From NCBI GenBank assembly GCA_944325435.1, contig CALVAC010000004.1, positions 1-64,000 on the forward strand: DNA of 64,000 bases, in the 5' to 3' direction. Below are positions 34,033 to 43,273 of the stretch, one piece after another (the stretch's first letter is position 1; every line of letters begins with the position of its first letter). The DNA is from an uncultured Bacteroidales bacterium (GTDB lineage: Bacteria > Bacteroidota > Bacteroidia > Bacteroidales > UBA932). A program made the translations under genes and the position numbers. The notes under the pieces were generated by a model. The model did not search any database. It was given only the letters and a program-made list of their open reading frames with translations, and was not told the DNA's origin.

Positions 34033-35688
34033 TTATCCGAGTGCGGATCTGATGGCTGAAATACGGCTGGCTACCTCTTTCCTGCCGATACGGCTTACTA
34101 TGTCTGCTATTCCAAGTCCGCTGGATGTGCCGGCAAGTGCGAGCCTGAGACAGTTCATGACCTTGCCCATCGGCCATTCCCTGCTGCGGATGAATTCTTC
34201 CATCGGACTTTCTATCTCCTCTTTGGTGAATTCGGGTCCGGCAGGCCCGTACCCTCCGTCGAAACCGCAGATGAAGTCGGCTACCTGGAATGCAAGCGTA
34301 TAGTTTTCTTCTTTCCAGAATTTGGCCGCATCCTTTTCGTTATATGAAGCCGGAGCTACGAAGAGATATGATGCGATATCCCAGAAGTCGGCTACGAATG
34401 TGGCTCTCTCCTTTATCAGTGCGACTACACCGGACACATAGTCACGTGTGAAGATGCCGTTCTTGAAATCTGCTCCACAGGCTGTAAGTTCAGCCCCTGC
34501 GGTGAGGGCGCATTTCGGACATTCCACCACCTTGATACCGTGTGATTCCAGGACAGGGATGAAAAGGTCCGTCAGTTCTTCATCGCTTTTCATCCTCAGG
34601 TATTCCTTGTTGTACCATTTTGCCTTGTCCGGGTTGAACTTCGCCCCTGATTTGATGACCCTTTCCAGTGAGAAGGCCTGTACCAGCCCATCAAGGGTGA
34701 ACAGTTCCCTGTCATCTCCCGGATTCCATCCCAACATTGCGAGCATGTTCACGAATGCCTCAGGGAAATAGCCATCCTCGCGGTATCCTCTGGTGATTTC
34801 CCCCTCTGAGTTCACCCACTGCAGAGGGAAGACTGGAAATCCCAGCCTGTCGCCGTCCCTCTTGCTGAGCTTGCCTTTACCGTCGGGTTTCAGCAGCAGC
34901 GAGAGATGTGCGAATCTTGGCATGGTGTCTGTCCATCCGAATGCCTCGTAAAGCAGATAATGCAGAGGCAGGGATGGCAGCCATTCCTCTCCGCGGATGA
35001 CTTCGGTTATCTCCATCAGATGGTCATCCACGATGTTGGCAAGATGGTATGTAGGCAGTTCATCCGCCCTTTTCCAGAGTACCTTGTCATCAAGGGTGTC
35101 GGTGTTGACTTCCACGTGGCCCCTGATGAGGTCGTCCATTTTCACGACCCGGTCTTCGGGCATCCTGAACCTGACAGTCCAGTCGGTATGGGTCTCAAGA
35201 AGCGGCCTCCATTCGCTCTCCGGCATAGAGAGCGAGTTGCGCAGGGAGCCCCTTGTGGTATGGTTGTATATGAATGTCTCCTTGCAGGATTCCGCCTCAG
35301 CCCTTTTCGCGGCAAGTTCTTCAGGTGTGTCGAATGCGTAGTATGCGTATCCCGATTCAACCAGCTGTTCCGCGTATTTCCTGTATATGTCTCTTCTCTG
35401 GGACTGCCTGTATGGGGCATGAGGATGCCTCTCTGATGGAGTCTCTACCACTTTGCCGTCAGCGTCGACACCTTCATCCGGAATTATCCCGCACCAGTTG
35501 AGGGCTTCGATGATATATTCTTCGGCTCCGGGGACGAACCTCTGCGAGTCGGTATCCTCTATCCTGATGATAAAGTCGCCTCCGTGCTGCTTGGCATAGA
35601 GGTAGTTGTACAGCGCTGTCCTCACTCCGCCGATATGGAGCGGCCCTGTAGGTGACGGGGCGAACCTTACTCTTGTCTTTCTTTCCAT
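34033..35688 (-). CDS. gltX: glutamyl-tRNA synthetase
   Basis: Charges tRNA-Glu. The 551-residue class I synthetase has the HIGH-like motif in 'RFAPSPTGPLHIGGVRTALYNYL', 'FIIRIEDTDSQRF', 'LPTYHLANIVDDHLMEITEVIRGEEWLPS', and the KMSKS-like 'GKGKLSKRDGD'. A longer insertion-bearing form like this is usual in Bacteroidota. ATG 35688 is used since the conserved start MERKTRVRFAPSP follows it; an ATG 30 bases earlier is possible. It heads the gltX-rpiB-truB operon. Confidence 0.95.
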   Translation of the reverse strand: MERKTRVRFAPSPTGPLHIGGVRTALYNYLYAKQHGGDFIIRIEDTDSQRFVPGAEEYIIEALNWCGIIPDEGVDADGKVVETPSERHPHAPYRQSQRRDIYRKYAEQLVESGYAYYAFDTPEELAAKRAEAESCKETFIYNHTTRGSLRNSLSMPESEWRPLLETHTDWTVRFRMPEDRVVKMDDLIRGHVEVNTDTLDDKVLWKRADELPTYHLANIVDDHLMEITEVIRGEEWLPSLPLHYLLYEAFGWTDTMPRFAHLSLLLKPDGKGKLSKRDGDRLGFPVFPLQWVNSEGEITRGYREDGYFPEAFVNMLAMLGWNPGDDRELFTLDGLVQAFSLERVIKSGAKFNPDKAKWYNKEYLRMKSDEELTDLFIPVLESHGIKVVECPKCALTAGAELTACGADFKNGIFTRDYVSGVVALIKERATFVADFWDIASYLFVAPASYNEKDAAKFWKEENYTLAFQVADFICGFDGGYGPAGPEFTKEEIESPMEEFIRSREWPMGKVMNCLRLALAGTSSGLGIADIVSRIGRKEVASRISAIRSALG

Positions 35689-35749
35689 AATGTCCTTGAA
35701 TGATGGAATCCGTCGCATGCCATCAAGACTGCGGATTCCGAAACCGCTG

Positions 35750-35757
35750 CAAAAATA
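35750..35757 (-). promoter_or_regulatory. -7 element of the gltX operon promoter
   Basis: Reads TATTTTTG on the minus strand, a perfect TAnnTTTG match, 61 bases before the gltX start. No good TTTG was found at the expected -33 distance. The remaining ftsZ-gltX spacer (35689-35811) shows a weak GGCCG/CGGCC hairpin but no clear terminator. Confidence 0.4.
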
Positions 35758-35811
35758 GCAATAAAAATCTTTTCCGCCTTATCGTTGGCCGATGGATTGG
35801 AAAACGGCCTG

Positions 35812-37074
35812 TCAATTGGCGGATGTCTGGTCGTCACCGTGTGACATCTGCCTCCTGATGGCTGGTATGCGCTCCAGTTCTCCGAGACTTTCTCCGGGAT
35901 TGACGGCAAGCGCCGGCCTGTCGGCCTCGCTGTAGTTGAACTTCCTTACATTGTATATGGTGCTCGGTCCTATCTTGATGCTCGGGGGTGTTTCCGGGAG
36001 CTCTTCTGTCTCCCTGTCGGGATTGTACCTGAAGTCGGGCCCGATCATTATCATTGAACTGGCGTTGGATGGGATCATGCTCTCCAGTGTGCTCATTTTG
36101 AACCCCGTGGCTATCACAGTGATTTCTATCTTGTCACCGAAGTCCTTGTCGTGGTTGTAGACTATGCCGCGTTTGAACCTGTCGGCATTGCCGGTGTATT
36201 TGCTGATGATGTTGTCTATGTTGCTTAGCTCTTTCGCGAGGAGTCCGTGCTCGTTGTACCCTGCAGTGATGTTTATGAGGGTGTTCTTGGCTGTGGTGAG
36301 GTCGGAGTCGTTGAGGAGAGGGGATTCAAGGGCCTGTCTGATGGCATCTTCAATCCTGTTCTCTCCAGTGCCCGAGCCGCATCCCAGCAGGGCCATTCCG
36401 CTGTCGTGCATCACTGCCTTGACATCCTCGAAATCGACATTGACGAACCCTTTGCTCTGGATGATGCCTACCACTCCGCGCACGGCTGTCGCCAGTACCT
36501 GGTCCGCTTTCGGAAAGGCATCCTGGATGAGCAGGTCCCCGTAGTATTCGTACAGTTTCTCGTTGTTGATGATGAGCAGGCTGTCCACATTGTTCTCAAG
36601 CTCGTGGATGCCGGCTATGGCCTTGGACATGGATTCGTTCCCCTCGTTCTTGAACGGGAGGGTGACGACCGCGACAGTGAGGATGCCTTTTTTCTTTGCC
36701 ATGGAGGCTATCACCGGCGCGGCTCCCGTGCCTGTGCCTCCGCCCATGCCTGCAGTGATGAAGAGCATTTCTGTCTCAGGTCCGAGGACAGTCTTCTCTA
36801 TCTCGCTTTCGGCTTCGATGGCGGCTTTCATCCCTTTGGTCGGGTTGGTCCCTGCCCCGCGTCCTGTTCCGAGCTGTATCTTCACAGGGACATTGCTGTT
36901 GGTGAGGGACTGCATATCAGTGTTGCATACTATGAACGTGCAGCCCTCGATCTGCTGGTTGTACATGTAGGTGACTGCATTGCATCCGCCGCCGCCTACT
37001 CCGATGACCTTAATCATGGAATCGGTAGGGACCCAGTCCGTCGGAGTCACCATATTGTTGAAGTTGTCTTCCAT
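35812..37074 (-). CDS. ftsZ: cell division GTPase FtsZ
   Basis: Tubulin-like protein that forms the cytokinetic ring. The product has 420 residues. The GTP-binding domain has 'IKVIGVGGGGCNAVTYM', 'GTGRGAGTNP' and the signature 'FITAGMGGGTGTGAAPVIA'. The T7 synergy region reads 'NVDFEDVKAVM'. A variable linker follows from about residue 330, then a C-terminal peptide 'ERIPAIRRQ' that would dock FtsA. It is the last gene of the division cluster, eight bases after ftsA. Confidence 0.97.
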   Translation of the reverse strand: MEDNFNNMVTPTDWVPTDSMIKVIGVGGGGCNAVTYMYNQQIEGCTFIVCNTDMQSLTNSNVPVKIQLGTGRGAGTNPTKGMKAAIEAESEIEKTVLGPETEMLFITAGMGGGTGTGAAPVIASMAKKKGILTVAVVTLPFKNEGNESMSKAIAGIHELENNVDSLLIINNEKLYEYYGDLLIQDAFPKADQVLATAVRGVVGIIQSKGFVNVDFEDVKAVMHDSGMALLGCGSGTGENRIEDAIRQALESPLLNDSDLTTAKNTLINITAGYNEHGLLAKELSNIDNIISKYTGNADRFKRGIVYNHDKDFGDKIEITVIATGFKMSTLESMIPSNASSMIMIGPDFRYNPDRETEELPETPPSIKIGPSTIYNVRKFNYSEADRPALAVNPGESLGELERIPAIRRQMSHGDDQTSAN

Positions 37075-37082
37075 ATCAGTCT

Positions 37083-38549
37083 CTATATGCTTTCATCCGT
37101 TATCTCTTTGGCAAATTCTTTCATCTTGGTGAAAATGCTCCAGCCGCCATCGTTACGGGTCTTCTTCTTTTTCGGAGGTCTGATGATTCCGTCATCAGGG
37201 AAGAGGGCCCCGTTGTTCCTGTCGGTGGATGGCTCGTCTACGGCTTCATCCTTGATGGAATTGATTCTGGCATCGGCTGCTCTGGTGTCCTTTTCTCCGG
37301 CTGACGGAGCCCCGTCTGCCGTGCCTTCGGTTATCCTGCATTCTATCTTCTCCGTCTTGGCCATGAGTATCATTCCGATGCATGCCGAAGCCCCTGTGTC
37401 GTATGCTCCGCTTGCCGACTTGTCAGGGGCGGAAAAGATATGCTTAGGGTAGCCTGTGCGGACATTGTATCCTGACAGGTCCTTGATAAGGTTGCCGATA
37501 TTCAGCAGGTTGGCTCCTCCTCCGGTGATCACTATCCCGCTCCTGAGCATGTCAGCAAGTCCGCTCTCCTGTATCCGGAAGAGTATTGCCTCGATGATTT
37601 CCGTGGCTCTCGCCGTGATGATTTCCGACAGGTATTTCACCGTGACCTGTTTGGCTGGCAGGGTGTCGTTGCTGTTGATGAGCAGGGTCTTGTCGCTCAG
37701 GCTCATCAGTTTTTCCGGGATACATGCTCCGTAGGCCAGCTTGATGTTTTCGGCCAGGGTCTCGGTTATGTAGCATTCCGTCTTGATGTCGGAAGTGATG
37801 GCGTTGCCTCCGAAAGGTATCGCGGAATAGTAGCGCATGATATTGTCAAGATATATCGAGACGGATGTCACCCCTGCCCCGATATCCACCAGCGCGACTC
37901 CGCTGTCCAGTTCGAAGTCGTACAGGACTGCCTTTGCTATCGCATCCGGGGTGAAGTATTCCCTGCGGATGTGCAGGTCTCCGGCGTTGTGGAACGCAAG
38001 CCTCATGTCTTTCACGTACTTCTTCTGTCCGATGAATACCTTGAAGTTGCAGGTCAGCTTCTCCGGTGCCATGCCGATGATGTCGTTCTCCGAAACCTGG
38101 ATATTGTCCTCATCCCCGAAAGACTGGGCCACCGCCCCGAACAGTATCTCGCTGTCCTTGTTGTCGAGAGGGTAGGAGGTCATTGCGCTTTCCTTGATCT
38201 CGTTGATCTCGTCCTGGGATATGCATGTGTCGGCATTCCTCTTGATGTCGAGAGGTGCGGTATTCTGCTGTACATCATATTTCGGAAGTCCCACAATCAC
38301 ATCGGAGATTCTGGTCCCCAGCTCCTCTTCTGCGGTGGCTATGGCCTGTCTGATGGCTCCTGATGCCTTGCTCGGGTTGATGACGCGGCTGTATCTTATG
38401 CCTGCGGATGGCGTTTCCCTGTAATAGATTATCTGGACATTGTCACCGGTCACCTTGGCTACCGTAAGTGCAATCTTTGAAGTCCCGATGTCTATCGCTA
38501 CCAGCTGTCTTTCATCCATGTCTGTATCCTTTATGTGTTGATTTTCCAT
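37083..38549 (-). CDS. ftsA: cell division protein FtsA
   Basis: Actin-like membrane tether for FtsZ. The 488-residue product begins its ATPase core with 'LVAIDIGTSKIALTVAK' and has 'GVALVDIGAGVTSVSIY' and 'GIVITGGGANLLNIGNLIKDL'. The C-terminus carries a charged linker of about 80 residues and ends in an amphipathic helix, 'WSIFTKMKEFAKEI', the expected membrane-targeting sequence. The extended linker makes it longer than proteobacterial FtsA. An internal ATG 30 bases in is an alternative start. Confidence 0.96.
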   Translation of the reverse strand: MENQHIKDTDMDERQLVAIDIGTSKIALTVAKVTGDNVQIIYYRETPSAGIRYSRVINPSKASGAIRQAIATAEEELGTRISDVIVGLPKYDVQQNTAPLDIKRNADTCISQDEINEIKESAMTSYPLDNKDSEILFGAVAQSFGDEDNIQVSENDIIGMAPEKLTCNFKVFIGQKKYVKDMRLAFHNAGDLHIRREYFTPDAIAKAVLYDFELDSGVALVDIGAGVTSVSIYLDNIMRYYSAIPFGGNAITSDIKTECYITETLAENIKLAYGACIPEKLMSLSDKTLLINSNDTLPAKQVTVKYLSEIITARATEIIEAILFRIQESGLADMLRSGIVITGGGANLLNIGNLIKDLSGYNVRTGYPKHIFSAPDKSASGAYDTGASACIGMILMAKTEKIECRITEGTADGAPSAGEKDTRAADARINSIKDEAVDEPSTDRNNGALFPDDGIIRPPKKKKTRNDGGWSIFTKMKEFAKEITDESI

Positions 38550-38557
38550 AATTGTCC

Positions 38558-39340
38558 TTATCTTTTGCAGATTATCTGCCCGTCATATTTCACGTTTACG
38601 GCCGAGTAATACCCATCTTCTGCGGATGGCTTCACTGCGGTGTAGTATTTCTCCATCCTGGCGAACTTTTCCTCGAAGCCTTCCGGCCCTCCGAATATGA
38701 ACTTCTCTTTCCCTTCACGGGGTATCATAATGATGTCCCCATCCCGCTGTACGGATATCTGCACTATGTTTTCCGCCCAGATGCGGCTCTTCTCCATATA
38801 TGCTGTCATCTCGAGGATGCAGTTTATCCATTCCCTGGCTTCCCTGTCCCGGACCTCTCCCTTGTATCCCGAAGGTATCTTCACGGGGATGTGCCCGTCC
38901 ACAATCGGGACATTTGATGTGTAGCTGTCCTGGAGAGGGAAGACATATCCTTCCCTGTCCGTATAGAATCCTCCGTTCTTTCCCTGGAACCTTACTGCAG
39001 GTTCCCTCTGGGTGACATTGATATGGAGATATCCGTCCGGCGTGGTGAAAACTTCGCTCTTGAGTACGGCACTCCTGGCATCCACAAGCTTTTCTATCCC
39101 AGTGAGATCCAGTTCCCTGAGAGGTTTTCCCGAAATGTCTCCGAGCTCGGTGCCGAGGTAGCCGGAGATTTCCCCGGAGGACACGAAACTGTTCTTCGCG
39201 CTGTCAAGTACAGCCACTTCCAGCCCGTTGCATACCGTTCCCCTCCTTTTCTCCGCACTGATTCCGAGGAATGTCGCGAGATAGGCTGTCAGGATAAGGA
39301 GCAATATAGCCGTCAGGATATGTCGTGGTGCGGGTCTCAT
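38558..39340 (-). CDS. ftsQ: cell division protein FtsQ
   Basis: Single-pass divisome protein. From ATG 39340 the 260-residue product has a membrane helix 'ILTAILLLILTAYLATFLGI' close to the N-terminus, then a POTRA-like domain containing 'GLEVAVLDSAKNSFVSSGEI' and 'VTQREPAVRFQGKNGGFYTDREGYVFPL', typical of Bacteroidota FtsQ. The start is set by the ATGA overlap with the murC stop. It lies between murC and ftsA, the standard position. Confidence 0.9.
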   Translation of the reverse strand: MRPAPRHILTAILLLILTAYLATFLGISAEKRRGTVCNGLEVAVLDSAKNSFVSSGEISGYLGTELGDISGKPLRELDLTGIEKLVDARSAVLKSEVFTTPDGYLHINVTQREPAVRFQGKNGGFYTDREGYVFPLQDSYTSNVPIVDGHIPVKIPSGYKGEVRDREAREWINCILEMTAYMEKSRIWAENIVQISVQRDGDIIMIPREGKEKFIFGGPEGFEEKFARMEKYYTAVKPSAEDGYYSAVNVKYDGQIICKR

Positions 39341-40710
39341 CTGCAGTCTCCGGTTTCTGTCCTTTTTTCCAGCATTTCCGTGATCGGGGCGCAAAGCCGG
39401 TCGATGTCACCGGCCCCGAATGTCGCGAGTATGTCCACATCTTCATGCTGAAGATATGGCAGAAGTTCGTCCTTTGTCAGCAGCACCTTGTCTGCTGCGG
39501 TCACCTTGTCGAATATGATGGATGACGTGACTCCGGGAATCGGCTCTTCCCTGGCAGGATAGATGTCGAGGAGTATCAGCCTGTCCGCCTTGCTCAAGGC
39601 TGCGGCAAAGTCATCTGCAAAGTCCCTTGTCCTCGTGTAGAGGTGTGGCTGGAATACGGCTGTGAGCTTCCTGCCCGGGAATATGTCCCTTATGGAGCTT
39701 ATCGCACTTTCCAGCTCTTTCGGATGGTGGGCGTAGTCATCGATATACGAGCAGTGCGGGGTGTTGATGTGGATGTCGAACCTCCTTTTCACTCCCGAGA
39801 AGGATGCAAGCGATTCCCGTATCTTCTCAGGGCTGATGCCGTGGCAGAGGGCGATTGCTGCGGCCGCAATGCTGTTTTCCACATTGACCCACCCCGGAAC
39901 TCCGCAGCGGCAGTCATGGATGACCCCATCTGGCCAGTTGAGGTCGAATGTGAAATGTCCGCAGTCATCCTTGCGGATGTTGCCTGCGTAGAAATCCGCC
40001 CTTGCATCATTGTAGGAGTATCTCAAGACCTTTGCTTTCGTCTCTGATGATGTGATGTCGAGCCCGAGCCTGGTTATCAGGGTCCCGGTGACCTGCGATG
40101 CGAACTGTCTGAATGCTTCCCTGACATGGTCAAGGTCGGAATAGATGTCAAGATGGTCGGCATCCATCGCGGTGATTACTGCAATCTCGGGATGAAGCTG
40201 GAGGAAGGAACGGTCGAACTCGTCCGCTTCCGCTACAATCACCGGGTTGCGGCTCATAAGCAGGTTGGTGCCGTAGTTCTTGGATATGCCTCCGAGAAAT
40301 GCGGAACATCCGCTTCCGGAAGCGGTAAGGATATGGGCGAGAAGCGTGCTGGTGGTTGTCTTCCCGTGTGTTCCGGCCACTGCCAGACAATGCTGTCCTG
40401 CGGAAATCTCACCGAGTGCGGCGGATCTTTTGACCACCTTGTAGCCGTGTTCCCTTACGTAGACAAGTTCTCCCATATCGGATGGGATGGCCGGGGTATA
40501 GATGACAAGGGTTGAGGATACATCCTCCGGTATGTATCCAGTGTTGTCTTCATAGTGTATGCTGATACCTTCCTTTTCCAGTGCGTGCGTCAGGTCTGAT
40601 GGGGTGCGGTCATAGCCGGAGACCCTGTATCCCTGAAAATTGTAGTACCTGGCTATCGCGCTCATCCCGATGCCGCCTATGCCTATGAAGTATATGTCTT
40701 TGTATGCCAT
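39337..40710 (-). CDS. murC: UDP-N-acetylmuramate-alanine ligase MurC
   Basis: Adds L-alanine to UDP-MurNAc in the cytosol. The 457-residue product has the dinucleotide-type start 'IYFIGIGGIGMSAIARYY', the ATP loop 'AVAGTHGKTTTSTLLAHIL', the 'AEADEFDRSFLQLHPEIAVITAMDADHLDIY' block and 'YIDDYAHHPKELESAI'. All three Mur ligase domains are complete. It is followed by ftsQ with a four-base overlap and preceded by murG by 33 bases. Confidence 0.96.
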   Translation of the reverse strand: MAYKDIYFIGIGGIGMSAIARYYNFQGYRVSGYDRTPSDLTHALEKEGISIHYEDNTGYIPEDVSSTLVIYTPAIPSDMGELVYVREHGYKVVKRSAALGEISAGQHCLAVAGTHGKTTTSTLLAHILTASGSGCSAFLGGISKNYGTNLLMSRNPVIVAEADEFDRSFLQLHPEIAVITAMDADHLDIYSDLDHVREAFRQFASQVTGTLITRLGLDITSSETKAKVLRYSYNDARADFYAGNIRKDDCGHFTFDLNWPDGVIHDCRCGVPGWVNVENSIAAAAIALCHGISPEKIRESLASFSGVKRRFDIHINTPHCSYIDDYAHHPKELESAISSIRDIFPGRKLTAVFQPHLYTRTRDFADDFAAALSKADRLILLDIYPAREEPIPGVTSSIIFDKVTAADKVLLTKDELLPYLQHEDVDILATFGAGDIDRLCAPITEMLEKRTETGDCR

Positions 40711-40743
40711 GTCTTTGAGTCGTTCAATAAATGTCCTTCGGTA

Positions 40744-41865
40744 TCAGTCGAGAATGTCGTAGATTTCGTCCGCAATCGCTCCGGCTGCATTTGTCCTGGC
40801 AAGGGCGGCGATGTTCCTTTCCAGCCTTTCGAGCCGTTCCCGGTCGTGTACGAGGGTGCAGGCCGTACGCATCAGCTCTTTCTCTGCATCCGCATCCCTG
40901 ACTATGAGGGCGGCATCCCTGTCCACAAGCGCCATTGCGTTATGGGTCTGGTGGTCTTCCGTCACATTGGGCGATGGAACGAATATCACAGCCTTGTGCG
41001 CTGCGCAGAGTTCCGATACGGAACTTGCCCCTGACCTCGATACCATGGCATCTGCAGCTGCATACGCCAGATCCATCCTGGAGATGAAATCGAAGTGGTG
41101 TATGCCTGTCTTGGAACTGTGCCCTGCCATGAACCGGTCGGTTTCCGCCTTGTAGTATCTGCCGCACTGCCAGAGAATCTCCACATCATCTCCTCCCGTG
41201 CAGCCTGCCTCTACCCATCCCATGACAGCCCTGTTCAGCGTCCTGCTCCCGAGACTGCCTCCGACGATGAATATATGCCTTTTCCCGGGATTGAGCCCGT
41301 AGAACCTGATGGCTTCGGCTTTCATTGCCTCATCGGCTGGAACGATGTCTTTCCTGATGGGATTGCCTGTGAGCACAATCCTGTCTGCAGGGAAGAATCT
41401 CTCCATCCCTTCGTATGCGGTGCATATCCTTTCCGCCCGTCTGCCGAGAATCCTGTTGGCAAGTCCGGCGAAGCTGTTCTGTTCCTGTATCAGTGTCGGG
41501 ATGCCTTTGCGGGATGCCATCCACAGCAGCGGTGCGCTTGCATATCCTCCCACACCTATAGCTATGTCCGGTCTGAACTCGTCTATCACCTTTCCCGCCA
41601 TTCCCAGACTTTTCAGAACCTTGAACGGAAGGGCAAGGTTCGATATTGCGAGCCTTCGCTGAAGTCCTGCTACAGGCAGACCGATGATTCTGAATCCCGC
41701 TGCCGGAACTTTCTCCATCTCCATCTTGCCGTCCGCCCCGACAAACAGTATCTCGCTGTCAGGATTCAGTTCCTTCAGCTTCTGTGCGATGGACAGGGCA
41801 GGGAAGATATGGCCTCCTGTCCCTCCTCCGCTGATGATTGCCCTTATTTTTCTGTATTGTCCCAT
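40744..41865 (-). CDS. murG: MurG, lipid II-forming GlcNAc transferase
   Basis: Transfers GlcNAc from UDP-GlcNAc to lipid I on the inner membrane surface. The 373-residue GT28 protein shows the glycine-rich 'AIISGGGTGGHIFPALSIA', then 'IGVGGYASAPLLWMAS', 'TLIQEQNSFAGLANRIL', 'IFIVGGSLGSRTLNRAVM' and the sugar-nucleotide site 'SRSGASSVSELCAAHKAVIFVPSP'. It sits 20 bases after ftsW. Confidence 0.96.
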   Translation of the reverse strand: MGQYRKIRAIISGGGTGGHIFPALSIAQKLKELNPDSEILFVGADGKMEMEKVPAAGFRIIGLPVAGLQRRLAISNLALPFKVLKSLGMAGKVIDEFRPDIAIGVGGYASAPLLWMASRKGIPTLIQEQNSFAGLANRILGRRAERICTAYEGMERFFPADRIVLTGNPIRKDIVPADEAMKAEAIRFYGLNPGKRHIFIVGGSLGSRTLNRAVMGWVEAGCTGGDDVEILWQCGRYYKAETDRFMAGHSSKTGIHHFDFISRMDLAYAAADAMVSRSGASSVSELCAAHKAVIFVPSPNVTEDHQTHNAMALVDRDAALIVRDADAEKELMRTACTLVHDRERLERLERNIAALARTNAAGAIADEIYDILD

Positions 41866-41885
41866 ATCCTGGCTGTATTGTCAAA

Positions 41886-43247
41886 TCACTGTTCTTCCCG
41901 GCTGTCGAACCTGTCCAGGTCGTCAAGCCCGTCTTTTATGTCATCATCGCTCTGCACTATCAGCGGTTCGGCCTCAAGCGTGGCCTGGTCGACCTTTTTC
42001 TTTGTCATCTTGCTTATGGACAACAATATGCCGAAAGCTATGCTGAATGCGATGAATGAACTGTTCCCATGGCTTATCATAGGCAGGGTCTGGCCTGTCA
42101 GAGGACCGAGACCTACATTGATGAATATATGCATCATCGCCTGCGTGCTGATAACGAGGGTCAGTCCGGCTATCACTGTCTTGGCATATTCGTTGTCGCA
42201 GTAAGTCACCAGTATGGAGCCACGTGCAAGCAGACTGAGGTACAGTATGATCAGGGGGATTGCCCCGAAGACAATCCCGTATTCCTCCACGATGAAACTG
42301 AACATGTAGTCGCTGAATATCAGGGCTACGGAATATTTCTGGGTGCTCTTTCCCGGACCTTTGCCGAACAGCCCGCCTTCCTTTATCGCTATCTTGGCCC
42401 CTTCGGGCTGGCGTATCTCATCGACATGCTGCTGCCATTCTATGGTCCCCGGTTCCAGTTCCGCGGCATCCTGTGGAGAGAACAGCCTGGACAGCCTGCT
42501 CTCCACTGTGTTCCATCTTCCGGACATTATCCTGTCTCCAGACACCTTGTACAGCATATAGCTCCCTCCGATGGCGATTATTCCTGCAGTGACAAGTATA
42601 ATTATGTCTTTAAGAGGAACCCCTCCGATGAGTATCGTGGCTACCATAATCACTCCGATGAACATCGCACTGGAGAATCCGCCTTTCATTATGCACAATG
42701 TGACGAAGACAATCGGAAAATAAATGTAGATGAGCCGTTTCCAGCCGGATCTGGCGAGGAATGACAGTTTCTTGAACCTTGAGAGCCTGTTGACTATCCA
42801 GAACGAATCCGTCTTGTATGCATGGATGGCCCATGCGAGATAGGCTATCATGAATATCTTCACGAATTCGTAGACATTCAGCTGCAGACCTCCTACCTTT
42901 ATTATCCTGACCGCATCGTTTATCTTGACCGTGCCGATTTCCAGCACCAGCATTGTCAGCATGGTCGCAGAGATTATGAACCCGAACTGCGAGAGGACCC
43001 GGATCCAGCCTATCCTGAGGACGAAATAACAGAAGAAGATGATGGCAAACCCGATGCCCACCGTGATGATCTGCTCCATAAAGATGTCCAGACGGCTGAC
43101 TTCCGCTGTGGACAGCTGGGATGTGGAGGAGAAAATGGTTACCGTGGAGTACAGGATGAGCAGGATGAGAATCATCCATATCACCTTGTCCCCCTGGATC
43201 CTGTCGATCCAGTTCCATATACCTTTGTTTTCCGTCCTGCTTTCCAT
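41886..43247 (-). CDS. ftsW: SEDS-family peptidoglycan polymerase FtsW
   Basis: A 453-residue polytopic membrane glycosyltransferase of the SEDS family, about ten helices. It includes 'MILILLILYSTVTIFSSTSQLS', 'GLQLNVYEFVKIFMIAYLAW', 'GKSTQKYSVALIFSDYMFSFIVEEYG' and the late 'NVGLGPLTGQTLPMISHGNSSF'. Location between murD and murG identifies it as FtsW, not RodA. The acidic C-terminal tail extends about 40 residues past the last helix. Confidence 0.93.
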   Translation of the reverse strand: MESRTENKGIWNWIDRIQGDKVIWMILILLILYSTVTIFSSTSQLSTAEVSRLDIFMEQIITVGIGFAIIFFCYFVLRIGWIRVLSQFGFIISATMLTMLVLEIGTVKINDAVRIIKVGGLQLNVYEFVKIFMIAYLAWAIHAYKTDSFWIVNRLSRFKKLSFLARSGWKRLIYIYFPIVFVTLCIMKGGFSSAMFIGVIMVATILIGGVPLKDIIILVTAGIIAIGGSYMLYKVSGDRIMSGRWNTVESRLSRLFSPQDAAELEPGTIEWQQHVDEIRQPEGAKIAIKEGGLFGKGPGKSTQKYSVALIFSDYMFSFIVEEYGIVFGAIPLIILYLSLLARGSILVTYCDNEYAKTVIAGLTLVISTQAMMHIFINVGLGPLTGQTLPMISHGNSSFIAFSIAFGILLSISKMTKKKVDQATLEAEPLIVQSDDDIKDGLDDLDRFDSREEQ

Positions 43248-43273
43248 TTCAGTCCCTCTATAATGTCAGCCGG

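Noticed and set aside
33998..34177. 60-residue N-terminal extension of RpiB
   Set aside because: It is out-of-frame gltX sequence; RpiB homology starts at 33997.
35719..35811. Terminator between ftsZ and gltX
   Set aside because: Only a five-base GGCCG/CGGCC stem without a T-tract directly after it.
36247..37452. 401-codon open frame antisense to ftsZ and ftsA
   Set aside because: Composition follows the codon structure of ftsZ; no family features.
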